A stretch of DNA of 57,856 nt. Source: Paenibacillus anaericanus. Lineage in GTDB: Bacteria > Bacillota > Bacilli > Paenibacillales > Paenibacillaceae. Positions 46,589 to 55,313 of the stretch are shown piece after piece. A model generated the notes under the pieces. The model was given only the letters and a program-made list of their open reading frames with translations, made no database searches and had not been told where the DNA came from. The stretch covers positions 9,039-66,894 of the forward strand of contig NZ_RZNY01000024.1 in the NCBI RefSeq assembly GCF_003994475.1, in the 5' to 3' direction. Every line of letters begins with the position of its first letter. Position 1 is the first letter of the stretch. The translations under genes were made by a program, and so were the position numbers.

Positions 46589-47559
46589 AAGAACAGGTAT
46601 TTGTTTCGATAGTTCTTTACGCGCATAATAACGAGCGGGAAATTGAACAGGGGTTAGTTCAACTTGATAAGACGATGATGATTCATTTTAAAAATTATGA
46701 AATTATATTGGTAAATGATTTTAGTCAGGATGGAACTTTGGAAAAGGCTCATAGTGCCATTAAGAACATTTATGGTGACACTACTATCATCAACTTATCA
46801 AGAAAACATGGCGTCGAGCATGCTATGATGGCGGGATTGAATAAGTCCATGGGAGATTTTGTGTTTGAGATTGAGTCACTTACAATCGATTTTGATGTAG
46901 AACTGTTATACCAAATGTTTAAAACATCAACTAGTAAAGGTTTTGATATTGTTGTAGCTTCATCGGGCCAAGCTGGTTGGAAGTCTAGGATGTTCTATCA
47001 TCTATTAAATAGAGTATCTTATCTGAACTTGTCGCTTTCTACTGAAACAGTTCGATTAGTAACACGTCGTGCACTGAATGCAATGCAGAATCTTAAGGAG
47101 AAGGTAAGGTATCGTAAGGCTCTTTATGAACTTACTGGATATTCCAAGACTTTAATTCAGTATGAGGCTGTGAATAAGGCAAGAGAAAGAAAGGTGAATC
47201 GTGAGAATATAACCCTTGCAATGGATGCATTGGTCTCATTCTCACACTTCGGGTTAAGAGCAGCACATTTACTCACTGTTGTATTTTTTATATTCTCATT
47301 GTTCATGGGTGGCTATGCGTTGTATAACTATTTCTTTAATCAGTCTGTAGTTGCAGGATGGACAACCTTAATGATTTTAATTTCTCTTGGTTTTGCAGGG
47401 CTTTTCTTTATAGGTGGTATCATAGGAGAGTATACATCTCGAATTTTAATTGAAATTCAAAATCGTCCTTTTTATAGTACAAAATCGGTGGAAATGTACA
47501 AAGAAAAAAAAACGCGGTTGGAATTAGTTAAAGACAGTGAAAGTGCTTCCAATCAATAA
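46585..47559 (+). CDS. GT2 polyprenyl-phosphate sugar synthase-like, two C-terminal helices
   Basis: A 324-residue GT2 enzyme of the DPM1/GtrB type: VSIVLYAHNNEREIEQGL and ILVNDFSQDGT at the N-terminus, and two membrane helices (about 230-252 and 262-285) at the C-terminus, as in bactoprenol glucosyltransferases. The usual DADLQ-type acidic motif is replaced by EIESLTIDFD, so metal binding may differ. It would load a sugar on undecaprenyl phosphate for flipping by the SMR-type protein. Coupled to the oxidoreductase by a four-base overlap. Confidence 0.85.
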   Translation: MKEQVFVSIVLYAHNNEREIEQGLVQLDKTMMIHFKNYEIILVNDFSQDGTLEKAHSAIKNIYGDTTIINLSRKHGVEHAMMAGLNKSMGDFVFEIESLTIDFDVELLYQMFKTSTSKGFDIVVASSGQAGWKSRMFYHLLNRVSYLNLSLSTETVRLVTRRALNAMQNLKEKVRYRKALYELTGYSKTLIQYEAVNKARERKVNRENITLAMDALVSFSHFGLRAAHLLTVVFFIFSLFMGGYALYNYFFNQSVVAGWTTLMILISLGFAGLFFIGGIIGEYTSRILIEIQNRPFYSTKSVEMYKEKKTRLELVKDSESASNQ

Positions 47560-47575
47560 AATAGGGGGAATTTTA

Positions 47576-48355
47576 ATGAATAATCGTTGTCTTGTAGGCT
47601 ACACAGGTTATGTTGGTACTACGTTGCTTACTCAGACAGACTTTGATGATTTATATAACTCTTCAAATATTGAATCGATACAAAATAAAGAATATGGACT
47701 TATTGTCTGTGCAGCAGCACCTGCAGTAAAATGGAAGGCCAATCAGGCTCCTCAAGAAGATCTTGATAATATAAATAGATTAATAACTTCTTTGAAAAAG
47801 GTGAGAACTGAAAGATTTATTCTGATTTCTACTGTTGATGTGTATATGAATCCTATTGATGTGAATGAGGACTCATATATTGACCCTGAAACTGCAGAAC
47901 CTTATGGTCGTCATAGATACTACTTGGAGCAGTTTGTAAAAGAGAACTTCACTAATTATCTAATTATTAGACTTCCTGGTTTATTTGGGAAAGGATTAAA
48001 GAAGAACTTTATTTATGATTTAATTCATTCAAATGCAATGCATTTAACGCATCACCAATCAAAGTTCCAATTTTATAATATGAGTAGTTTATGGAACGAT
48101 ATACAGACCTCTCTAAATAACTCAGTTTCACTAGTGAATTTTGCTACTGAACCGGTCAGTCCTTTCGAAGTTGCAAAATATTCTTTAGGAACGACTTTTT
48201 TGAACGAAACGGAAAAGAACCCTGTATTTTATAACATGAGAAGTAAGCATGCCAATTTATTTAATCTTGATGGTGAAGACGGATATTTGAAGTCCAAAGA
48301 TGTTATACTTCAAGAAATTACTGCATTTATCGAGGAAGAGAAGAGGGGTTGTTAA
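47576..48355 (+). CDS. NAD-dependent epimerase/dehydratase-like protein
   Basis: A 259-residue SDR-like protein: nucleotide-binding loop GYTGYVGTTL (about 7-16), then VCAAAPAVKWKA, ISTVDVY and EPYGRHRYYLEQFV. At the catalytic position the usual Tyr-x3-Lys reads Tyr-x3-Arg (YGRHR), so the chemistry or family could be non-standard. ATG 47576 follows AGGGGG at seven bases; an in-frame upstream start at 47537 lies within the previous gene. The end shares TAATG with the next gene, so the block is translationally coupled. Confidence 0.8.
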   Translation: MNNRCLVGYTGYVGTTLLTQTDFDDLYNSSNIESIQNKEYGLIVCAAAPAVKWKANQAPQEDLDNINRLITSLKKVRTERFILISTVDVYMNPIDVNEDSYIDPETAEPYGRHRYYLEQFVKENFTNYLIIRLPGLFGKGLKKNFIYDLIHSNAMHLTHHQSKFQFYNMSSLWNDIQTSLNNSVSLVNFATEPVSPFEVAKYSLGTTFLNETEKNPVFYNMRSKHANLFNLDGEDGYLKSKDVILQEITAFIEEEKRGC

Positions 48356-49167
48356 TGAACCTATCTATATCTAACATTGCTTGGAACGTTGAAGAAGATA
48401 ATGCGATTAGATTGCTTCTTAGTGGATTAGGTATTCAAGGTATTGAAATCGCTCCTACGAAAATTTGGGAACGACCTCTAGATTACACAATATTAGAGGC
48501 AGAGAAAGTGAAAACTGATTGGGCATCAAAAGGAATAAGACTTGTAGCAATGCAATCTTTGTTGTTTGGGCAGAGTCATTTGAATTTATTCTCTAGTGAT
48601 GAGTCTCGTAGAGAAATGATTACATATTTGTCGGGGATCATAGATTTAGCTTCAAAGTTAGGAATTAGTTCACTTGTTTTTGGGTCACCAAAGAATAGAA
48701 TTGCTGGTTCATTATCTAAAAGGGAACAGTACGATATAGCAGTTCCTTTTTTTTATGTATTGGGTACTTTAGCTGCTAAGGAAAATGTAACTATATGTCT
48801 TGAACCGAATCCAATACAGTATGGGTGCGATTTTATAACTAACAGCGATGACGGAATAGAACTTGTTCGAGAAGTAGGACATCCTGGATTTCGACTGCAT
48901 CTAGATGCGGGAGCATTATGTTTAAATGATGAAGACATTCCTGCTGCTATTGAGAAAAGCATGCCTTACCTAAACCATTTTCATATTAGTGAACCCTATC
49001 TTAACCTCATAGGAACAGAGTCAACACCGCACATTGAAATAGCCAATACGTTAAATATGGTCGGTTACCAAAATTGGGTATCTATTGAGATGAAGAATAA
49101 TTTGTCTAATAATAATGTCGAAGCCGTAGAGAAAGCTTTACTATACGCGATGGAAATATACAGTTAA
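48355..49167 (+). CDS. Sugar phosphate isomerase/epimerase, TIM barrel
   Basis: A 270-residue protein of the xylose isomerase-like/AP endonuclease 2 superfamily. Metal-binding positions are visible: Glu in ICLEPNP, His-Asp in RLHLDAGAL, His in HFHISEPY and Glu in WVSIEMK, the regular pattern for these isomerases. ATG 48355 has AAGAGGGG six bases upstream and overlaps the epimerase stop. It may isomerise or epimerise an unusual keto sugar formed by the neighbouring oxidoreductase; substrate unknown. Confidence 0.83.
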   Translation: MNLSISNIAWNVEEDNAIRLLLSGLGIQGIEIAPTKIWERPLDYTILEAEKVKTDWASKGIRLVAMQSLLFGQSHLNLFSSDESRREMITYLSGIIDLASKLGISSLVFGSPKNRIAGSLSKREQYDIAVPFFYVLGTLAAKENVTICLEPNPIQYGCDFITNSDDGIELVREVGHPGFRLHLDAGALCLNDEDIPAAIEKSMPYLNHFHISEPYLNLIGTESTPHIEIANTLNMVGYQNWVSIEMKNNLSNNNVEAVEKALLYAMEIYS

Positions 49168-49188
49168 CAAGGAGGTGTAAGGGAAATT

Positions 49189-50010
49189 ATGGGGAAAGAA
49201 GAATGGCAAGTGCCCTCATTTAATCTTACTGAATTCAAGTCTAAAAACAATAAATACTGTGTATGTATCCCTGTTATTAACGAGGGAACTAAAATTCAAA
49301 AGCAACTAGAGAAAATGAGACATCTAACAAATGTGATAGACATTATAATTTTGGATGGTGGAAGTACAGACGGTTCGTTAGATAATAATTATTTAATTGA
49401 GATGGACGTCAGAGCGCTTTTAACTAAACAAGATAAAGGGAAATTAAGCGCTCAGTTGCGAATGGGCTTTGCATATGCTATCGGAGAACAATATCAAGGG
49501 ATTATTACAGTGGATGGAAATAATAAGGACAGTATTGAGAATATTCCTGACTTTATTCAAAAACTTGAAGATGGTTATGATTTTGTGCAGGGTTCTCGAT
49601 ATGTTCCTGGAGGAACAGAAGTTAATACACCTTTATCCAGAAAACTAGCTATAAAGCTGATGCATGCTCCATTTATTTCTTTTATGGCGGGGTATCGCTA
49701 TACCGATACGACAAATGGATTTAGGGCGCATTCTACAGGAATGCTGTTAGACCAAAACTTAGGACTGTTTAGAGATGTTTTTGAAACCTATGAGTTACTA
49801 GGCTACTTATCGGTTAAAGTCCCTAAACTAGGATATAGGGTTGTTGAAATTCCCGTGGCGCGTTCATATCCAAAGGGGAAAGTTCCAACAAAAATCAGTC
49901 CTTTACGTGGGAATTGGTTACTTATTAAAATTCTATTAAACTTGTTCTTTAAAAAATATGATTATAATCAGAATATAACTATGAAGAACGCAATTAAGGA
50001 GGACATATGA
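49189..50010 (+). CDS. GT2 glycosyltransferase, DPM1-like without membrane helices
   Basis: A 273-residue GT2 enzyme. Signs are YCVCIPVINEGTKIQKQLEKM, ILDGGSTDGS, ITVDGNNKDSIENIP (metal-binding Asp) and FVQGSRYVPGG, as in dolichyl-phosphate mannose synthase-like proteins. No C-terminal helices are seen, unlike the enzyme at 46585. AAGGAGGTG lies upstream. The last four bases overlap the start of rmlA. Together with the other GT2, the module encodes two polyprenyl-phosphate transferase-like enzymes, an unusual doubling. Confidence 0.85.
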   Translation: MGKEEWQVPSFNLTEFKSKNNKYCVCIPVINEGTKIQKQLEKMRHLTNVIDIIILDGGSTDGSLDNNYLIEMDVRALLTKQDKGKLSAQLRMGFAYAIGEQYQGIITVDGNNKDSIENIPDFIQKLEDGYDFVQGSRYVPGGTEVNTPLSRKLAIKLMHAPFISFMAGYRYTDTTNGFRAHSTGMLLDQNLGLFRDVFETYELLGYLSVKVPKLGYRVVEIPVARSYPKGKVPTKISPLRGNWLLIKILLNLFFKKYDYNQNITMKNAIKEDI

Positions 50011-50750
50011 AAGGTATAATCTTAGCAGGTGGTACAGGTTCACGCCTCTACCCTTTAACTAAAGTCACGAACAAACATCTTCTCCCCGTAGGTAAATATC
50101 CTATGATTTTTCACTCCGTCTATAAACTTAAGCAAGCTGGAATCAACGATATACTTATAGTCACTGGTAAAGAACACATGGGCGATGTAGTTAACTTACT
50201 CGGCAGTGGTCGAGATATGGGAGTTTGTTTTACTTACAAAGTACAGGATGAAGCTGGAGGTATTGCGCAAGCACTTGATCTAGCTGAACATTTTGTTGGA
50301 GAAGATCAAATGGTTGTTATCTTGGGAGACAATGTATTCGAAGATGATATTTTTCCTTATGTACGCAACTTCCAAGAACAGAAGAATGGCGCCAAGATTC
50401 TAATCCAAGAAGTTCAAGATCCTAAGCGATTTGGAGTTCCAGAAATTCAAGGAGAACAAATTATTTCTATTGAGGAAAAGCCTGAGCACCCTAAGTCTAA
50501 TTATGCAGTAACAGGGATTTATATGTTCGATCATAAGGTGTTTGATATAGTGAAGACCTTAAAACCTTCTAACCGAGGCGAATTGGAAATCACAGATGTA
50601 AATAATGCATATATTAATCGTAATGAGCTTACGTTTGATGTTCTTCAAGGTTGGTGGACGGATGCAGGGACACATTCTTCATTAGCACGAGCCAACGAGT
50701 TGTCTCAGGATCTGATGTTTGGAGAAGCATTCGGGAAATTAAAATTATAA
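50007..50750 (+). CDS. rmlA: Glucose-1-phosphate thymidylyltransferase
   Basis: A 247-residue nucleotidyltransferase with GIILAGGTGSRLYPLTKVTNKHLLPVGKYPMI at the N-terminus, LGDNVFEDD and ISIEEKPEHPKSNYAVTGIY. The short length equals that of Bacillus SpsI rather than the about 290 residues of enterobacterial RmlA; it lacks the C-terminal regulatory helices of the long form. It makes dTDP-glucose, the first step to dTDP-L-rhamnose. AAGGAGG precedes ATG 50007. Confidence 0.93.
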   Translation: MKGIILAGGTGSRLYPLTKVTNKHLLPVGKYPMIFHSVYKLKQAGINDILIVTGKEHMGDVVNLLGSGRDMGVCFTYKVQDEAGGIAQALDLAEHFVGEDQMVVILGDNVFEDDIFPYVRNFQEQKNGAKILIQEVQDPKRFGVPEIQGEQIISIEEKPEHPKSNYAVTGIYMFDHKVFDIVKTLKPSNRGELEITDVNNAYINRNELTFDVLQGWWTDAGTHSSLARANELSQDLMFGEAFGKLKL

Positions 50751-50770
50751 TACAGGAGGTACTCTAAGTT

Positions 50771-51319
50771 ATGAAAGTTACTCCTCTTAAATTGCAGGGT
50801 GCGAGTATAATAGAGCCAACCATCCATGGGGATAGTCGTGGATATTTCATGGAAAGTTATAACGATGCTATATTACAGCAACATGGAATTAAATATGACT
50901 TTATTCAAGACAACCAATCTCTTTCTGCAGAATCAGGCGTTCTACGAGGTCTTCATTACCAACTAAATCCTAAAGCTCAGACCAAGCTAATCCGTGTGCT
51001 CTCAGGTGCAATCTACGACGTGATCGTAGATATTCGTCGCAATTCACCGACCTTTGGCCAGTGGGTGGGGGTTATCTTGAGTGAACATAACCACCGTCAA
51101 CTTCTTGTACCGAAAGGCTTTGCCCACGGTTTTTGCACGTTGGTGCCGAACACCCAAGTTTTCTACAAGGTGGACGAATACTATTCACCGGAGAACGACC
51201 GTGGCATACTATGGAATGATCCTGCGTTGGAGATTGATTGGCCTACATCAAGTCCGATTCTTTCGGACAAAGATCAACGTCATCCACTGCTGAGAGATGC
51301 AGAACTGAACTTTGAGTAG
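50771..51319 (+). CDS. rmlC: dTDP-4-dehydrorhamnose 3,5-epimerase
   Basis: A 182-residue cupin enzyme with FIQDNQSLSAESGVLRGLHYQ (catalytic His in RGLHYQ), FGQWVGVILSEHNHRQLLVPKGFAHGF and DPALEIDWP. Full length for the family. AGGAGGT precedes ATG 50771. Part of the rmlA-C-B-D operon, order as in Geobacillus and Paenibacillus S-layer glycan loci. Confidence 0.96.
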   Translation: MKVTPLKLQGASIIEPTIHGDSRGYFMESYNDAILQQHGIKYDFIQDNQSLSAESGVLRGLHYQLNPKAQTKLIRVLSGAIYDVIVDIRRNSPTFGQWVGVILSEHNHRQLLVPKGFAHGFCTLVPNTQVFYKVDEYYSPENDRGILWNDPALEIDWPTSSPILSDKDQRHPLLRDAELNFE

Positions 51320-51334
51320 GAGGAATATTTTCAA

Positions 51335-52357
51335 ATGAAACTTCTTGTTACCGGCGGTGCCGGATTTATAGGTAGTAATTTCATCATATATATGTTGCAA
51401 CAGCATCCTAATTATCAAATTGTAAATGTGGATGCCCTGACATACGCAGGAAATCTAGAGAATCTTAAGTCTATAGAGAATCATCCTAATTACGCCTTCG
51501 TCAAAGCAGATATTACAGATGTTAAGATGATGGATGAATTGATCAGCCAAGGCGTCGATGTGGTTGTTAACTTTGCAGCGGAGTCGCATGTAGACCGGAG
51601 TATTTTGGATCCAGGAGTATTTGTGAAGACAAATGTACTAGGTACACAGGTGCTGCTTGATGCTGCTAAGAAGTATAGCGTAACGAAGTTTGTACAGGTA
51701 TCTACGGATGAAGTGTATGGTTCGCTAGGTGAGACGGGACTTTTCATGGAGAGTACGCCTTTAGAGCCGAATAGTCCGTATTCCGCTAGTAAAGCGGGTG
51801 GCGATCTGTTGGTTCGTGCCTATCATGAAACGTTTGGATTGCCTGTGAACATTACTCGTTGCTCTAACAACTATGGGCCATATCAATTCCCGGAGAAGTT
51901 AATTCCATTAATTATTTCTCGGGCATTGAGCAATCAAGCCTTACCCGTGTATGGTGATGGGTTGAATATTCGTGATTGGCTATATGTAGAAGATCATTGT
52001 AGTGCGATTGACCTTGTCATTCATCAAGGACGTGTAGGTGAAGTGTACAATATTGGTGGTAACAATGAGCGGACGAATCTCCATATTGTGAAGACCATTC
52101 TACAAGAGTTGAACAAACCAGAGTCTTTGATCACATTTGTAGAGGATCGCTTAGGCCATGACCGTCGCTATGGAATCGATCCAACGAAGCTAACGCAAGA
52201 GCTAGGGTGGAAGCCTAAGCATAATTTCGAAACGGGAATCAAAGAGACAATTAAGTGGTACTTGGATAATAAAGATTGGTGGACTCGTATTCAATCGGGT
52301 GAATACCAACAATATCAGCTCCAACAATATGGAGAGCGACTTGGAGATTCACTATGA
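51335..52357 (+). CDS. rmlB: dTDP-glucose 4,6-dehydratase
   Basis: A 340-residue SDR enzyme: VTGGAGFIGSNFI at the N-terminus, FAAESHVDRSI, STDEVYGSLG, and the catalytic YSASKAG (Tyr-x3-Lys). ATG 51335 follows TAGGAGG. The last four bases overlap rmlD. Converts dTDP-glucose into the 4-keto-6-deoxy form used by RmlC. Confidence 0.97.
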   Translation: MKLLVTGGAGFIGSNFIIYMLQQHPNYQIVNVDALTYAGNLENLKSIENHPNYAFVKADITDVKMMDELISQGVDVVVNFAAESHVDRSILDPGVFVKTNVLGTQVLLDAAKKYSVTKFVQVSTDEVYGSLGETGLFMESTPLEPNSPYSASKAGGDLLVRAYHETFGLPVNITRCSNNYGPYQFPEKLIPLIISRALSNQALPVYGDGLNIRDWLYVEDHCSAIDLVIHQGRVGEVYNIGGNNERTNLHIVKTILQELNKPESLITFVEDRLGHDRRYGIDPTKLTQELGWKPKHNFETGIKETIKWYLDNKDWWTRIQSGEYQQYQLQQYGERLGDSL

Positions 52358-53226
52358 AAGCACTTGTAACTGGAGCAGCCGGACAATTAGGGAGTGACGT
52401 AGTCACTATACTACGTAACAATGGTCATGATGTGCTTGAGTGTGACCGGAATGAGATGGATATTACTGATTTGGATCAATGTAGGCAAGTGATCGGTCAA
52501 TATGAACCGGATGTTATTATCCATTGTGCGGCATATACAGCGGTTGATGTGGCTGAGACAGATATTGATGGAGCGTACGCTGTGAATGCAGTGGGCACTA
52601 GAAACATTACTGTAGCCGCTGAGAGTAATGGAGCGAAATTGATCTATATCAGTACGGATTATGTATTTGATGGCACGGGTACAGAGCCGTATCAAGAGTA
52701 TGATAATACGAATCCTCAGACCATCTATGGAAAGTCTAAACGTGCTGGAGAGGTTTTAGTCCAGAGCCTATCTTCACGTTATTTTATTGTTAGGACGTCT
52801 TGGTTATATGGTGTTCAGGGTAATAATTTTGTCAAAACGATGCTACGTCTTGGTCAAGAGAAGCCCTCTCTAAAAGTTGTAAATGACCAGAAGGGTTCTC
52901 CAACATATTCGGTTGATCTGGCCAACTTCTTATTTGAGCTTATGCAAACTGAAAAGTATGGTATTTACCATGCATCCAACAGTGGCTCATGTACTTGGTA
53001 TGAGTTTACACAAGCTATCTTTGAAGAGGCTCGTCAGTTAGGAATTAACATTATTTCCGAGCCATTACCTTGCTCGACAGATGAATTCCCGCGTCCAGCG
53101 CATCGTCCAGCCAATTCGGTTATGGAGCATCTATCCATCCGATCGAATGGCTTTCAGGATCTTCGTCCTTGGCGGGAAGGGCTTAAAGAGTTCTTACAAC
53201 ACTGGAGTGCGGTTGAGTCTAAATAG
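52354..53226 (+). CDS. rmlD: dTDP-4-dehydrorhamnose reductase
   Basis: A 290-residue SDR: VTGAAGQLGSDVV, HCAAYTAVDVAE, STDYVFDG and IYGKSKRAGE (Tyr-x3-Lys). It completes dTDP-L-rhamnose. Overlap ATGA with rmlB shows coupled translation. A terminator follows, closing the long operon that starts at about 35.6 kb. Confidence 0.97.
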   Translation: MKALVTGAAGQLGSDVVTILRNNGHDVLECDRNEMDITDLDQCRQVIGQYEPDVIIHCAAYTAVDVAETDIDGAYAVNAVGTRNITVAAESNGAKLIYISTDYVFDGTGTEPYQEYDNTNPQTIYGKSKRAGEVLVQSLSSRYFIVRTSWLYGVQGNNFVKTMLRLGQEKPSLKVVNDQKGSPTYSVDLANFLFELMQTEKYGIYHASNSGSCTWYEFTQAIFEEARQLGINIISEPLPCSTDEFPRPAHRPANSVMEHLSIRSNGFQDLRPWREGLKEFLQHWSAVESK

Positions 53227-53238
53227 ATAGGTCATTGA

Positions 53239-53275
53239 AACCCTCGATCTTTTCTTAATTGATCGTGGGTTTTTG
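53239..53275 (+). terminator. Rho-independent terminator after rmlD
   Basis: ACCC-T-CGATC pairs with GATCG-T-GGGT around TTTTCTTAATT, one internal T-T mismatch, then TTTTT. Confidence 0.85.
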
Positions 53276-53282
53276 TTATAAT
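53274..53282 (+). promoter_or_regulatory. Extended -10 promoter candidate of GT2 gene
   Basis: TGTTATAAT fits TGnTATAAT perfectly, right after the rmlD terminator and 48 bases before the GT2 start. No recognisable -35, as is usual for extended -10 promoters. Confidence 0.5.
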
Positions 53283-53329
53283 AAGAATTAATTCTATTTA
53301 ATGAGAAGTGTTAGCGGAGGTATTAACTC

Positions 53330-54277
53330 TTGAAGAAACAAAAAATATTGGTGTTACTTTCTACATATAATGGTGAACTGTACATCTGTGAACAATTGGA
53401 AAGCTTATTAGCACAAGATGGAGTAAGTTTAAGCTTGTACATCCGGGATGATGGTTCTACAGATTCAACACAAGCAATGATCGAGGACTATGTACAACGT
53501 TACCCGGAGATTATTAAATACTATCCCGCAGATAATATTGGTGCAAAGGGAAGTTTCTTTGAGCTGATGGAATTAGCGTATGTAAATAAGGATGACAGTG
53601 ATTATTTTGCATTCTGTGATCAGGATGATGTATGGGATAAACAGAAGTTGCTTCGAGCTGTGACTTTGTTAAGTGAAGAGAACGGAACGGTACCGCTAAT
53701 GTATTGTTCAACCACCCAAATGGTAGATGCTGAACTTTTACCACTAAGCATTTGGCCTAATTCTCCCAGTAAGCCTCTCACTGTGTATAATGCATTAGTA
53801 GAAAATATAGCAGTTGGATGTACGACAGTCTTGAACAAAGAGGCACTACGATTACTTATCTCACATCTTCCCAAGAAACAGGATCATGTAATTATGCATG
53901 ACTGGTGGAGCTGTTTATGTATCTCTACATTTGGAAAGGTAGTCTTTGATGAAAAACCTTTTATTAAGTATCGGCAACATAGCAGAAATGTGCTAGGCGG
54001 TAATACCGATGGTTGGATTGTTAAATGGAAAAAGAGGTTTCGGCGGTTTTCTAAGGGACAAAATCACTATATTATAAGTAATCAGGCACGTGAATTCTAT
54101 TCTTGTTACAAGCATTTGCTAGAATTAAGCGACAAAAATGCAATTCAGAATTTCCTGAACTCCATCGAAAGAAGTGGGGTTCAACGGTTGTTATATATAC
54201 TCCGGTCTCCATTCTATAGACAATCTTCAATGGACAATCTGATCTTAAAGATAATTTATACATTGGGAAAAGTGTGA
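53330..54277 (+). CDS. GT2 rhamnosyltransferase-like
   Basis: A 315-residue GT2 enzyme: ILVLLSTYNGELYICEQLESLLAQ, IRDDGSTDST and FCDQDDVWDKQKL, the last with the DxD metal site, a pattern typical of rhamnosyltransferases. The C-terminal about 90 residues are basic and amphipathic. TTG 53330 has GGAGG nine bases upstream. Own promoter and following intergenic space suggest separate transcription from the rml operon. Confidence 0.88.
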   Translation: MKKQKILVLLSTYNGELYICEQLESLLAQDGVSLSLYIRDDGSTDSTQAMIEDYVQRYPEIIKYYPADNIGAKGSFFELMELAYVNKDDSDYFAFCDQDDVWDKQKLLRAVTLLSEENGTVPLMYCSTTQMVDAELLPLSIWPNSPSKPLTVYNALVENIAVGCTTVLNKEALRLLISHLPKKQDHVIMHDWWSCLCISTFGKVVFDEKPFIKYRQHSRNVLGGNTDGWIVKWKKRFRRFSKGQNHYIISNQAREFYSCYKHLLELSDKNAIQNFLNSIERSGVQRLLYILRSPFYRQSSMDNLILKIIYTLGKV

Positions 54278-54339
54278 AATGCGAAGGGAACTACTTTCGT
54301 TGGACAACTCCCATAACAAACCCTTCACCTATCACATTA

Positions 54340-54348
54340 TGCTATAAT
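54340..54348 (+). promoter_or_regulatory. Extended -10 promoter candidate of second GT2 gene
   Basis: TGCTATAAT is a perfect TGnTATAAT, 39 bases before the GT2 start at 54387. It resembles the arrangement at 53274. Confidence 0.5.
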
Positions 54349-54386
54349 GTCGATAGATTACTATATTTGTCAGGAGTGTCTGCTAC

Positions 54387-55313
54387 ATGGATTTGAGTAT
54401 CTTGATTCTCAACTATAATACTTGCCGCTTGACGCTCGACTGTCTGCAATCGGTGTTTGATTCTAGGACGGTCTTTAATTATGAGGTTATTGTTGTTGAC
54501 AACGCATCCTCTGACGACTCGGTTAATGTCATTAGTCATGAGTATCCCGGGATTACACTAATTTCGAATCACGAGAATACCGGCTTTGCCAAAGCAAACA
54601 ATCAGGCGATGGAGTTAGCCAAGGGACGGTATGTGCTGCTTTTGAATTCGGATACGATCGTACAACCGGATACTCTCCAAACGATGGTGTCGTATATGGA
54701 TGAACATCCGGAACTTGGTGCTTCGGGCTGCAAAATAATTCTGCCAGACGGCTCGCTCGACAAAGCGTGTAGACGAGGATTTCCAACACCATCTGCTTCG
54801 TTCTACTATGCCTTCGGTTTCTCCAAGCTCTTCCCGGACAATCCGAAGTTCAATCAATATCAACTGGGATACATGGACCCTAACGAGACTTACCCAATAG
54901 ATTGTCTAGTTGGAGCGTTTATGATGGTCCGGAGGGAAACGATTCAGCAGGTTGGTGGACTGGATGAAACCTTCTTTATGTATGGGGAAGATATCGATTG
55001 GTGCTACCGAATCAAAGAGGCAGGTTGGGGGATTCATTATCATCCGGCTACGTACATAGTTCACTACAAAGGAGCGAGTAGTCGGCGCAAACCGTTCAAG
55101 ATCATTTATGAATTCCACCGGGCAATGTGGGTATTTCATCGTAAACACTATAAACGTAAATATTCATGGATCACGAACACAGCGGTATATTCCGGTATTT
55201 CCGTGAAATTCACATTATCCTTATTGAAGAATAAATTAGCTATTCCAATGACCGGAGGCACCCCAGCGAGGGGAGCTCAACCAGCCGATAACAAAATGGA
55301 GGTGAAACAATGA
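54387..55313 (+). CDS. GT2 glycosyltransferase, WbbL/rhamnosyltransferase-like
   Basis: A 308-residue GT2 enzyme: SILILNYNTCRLTLDCLQSV, VVDNASSDDSV, LLLNSDTIVQP and FFMYGEDIDWCYRIKEAGW, as in WbbL-like rhamnosyltransferases that add the first rhamnose to a primed lipid carrier. CAGGAGTG precedes ATG 54387. It overlaps the sugar-phosphate transferase start by four bases, supporting consecutive roles in priming and adaptor synthesis. Confidence 0.9.
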   Translation: MDLSILILNYNTCRLTLDCLQSVFDSRTVFNYEVIVVDNASSDDSVNVISHEYPGITLISNHENTGFAKANNQAMELAKGRYVLLLNSDTIVQPDTLQTMVSYMDEHPELGASGCKIILPDGSLDKACRRGFPTPSASFYYAFGFSKLFPDNPKFNQYQLGYMDPNETYPIDCLVGAFMMVRRETIQQVGGLDETFFMYGEDIDWCYRIKEAGWGIHYHPATYIVHYKGASSRRKPFKIIYEFHRAMWVFHRKHYKRKYSWITNTAVYSGISVKFTLSLLKNKLAIPMTGGTPARGAQPADNKMEVKQ

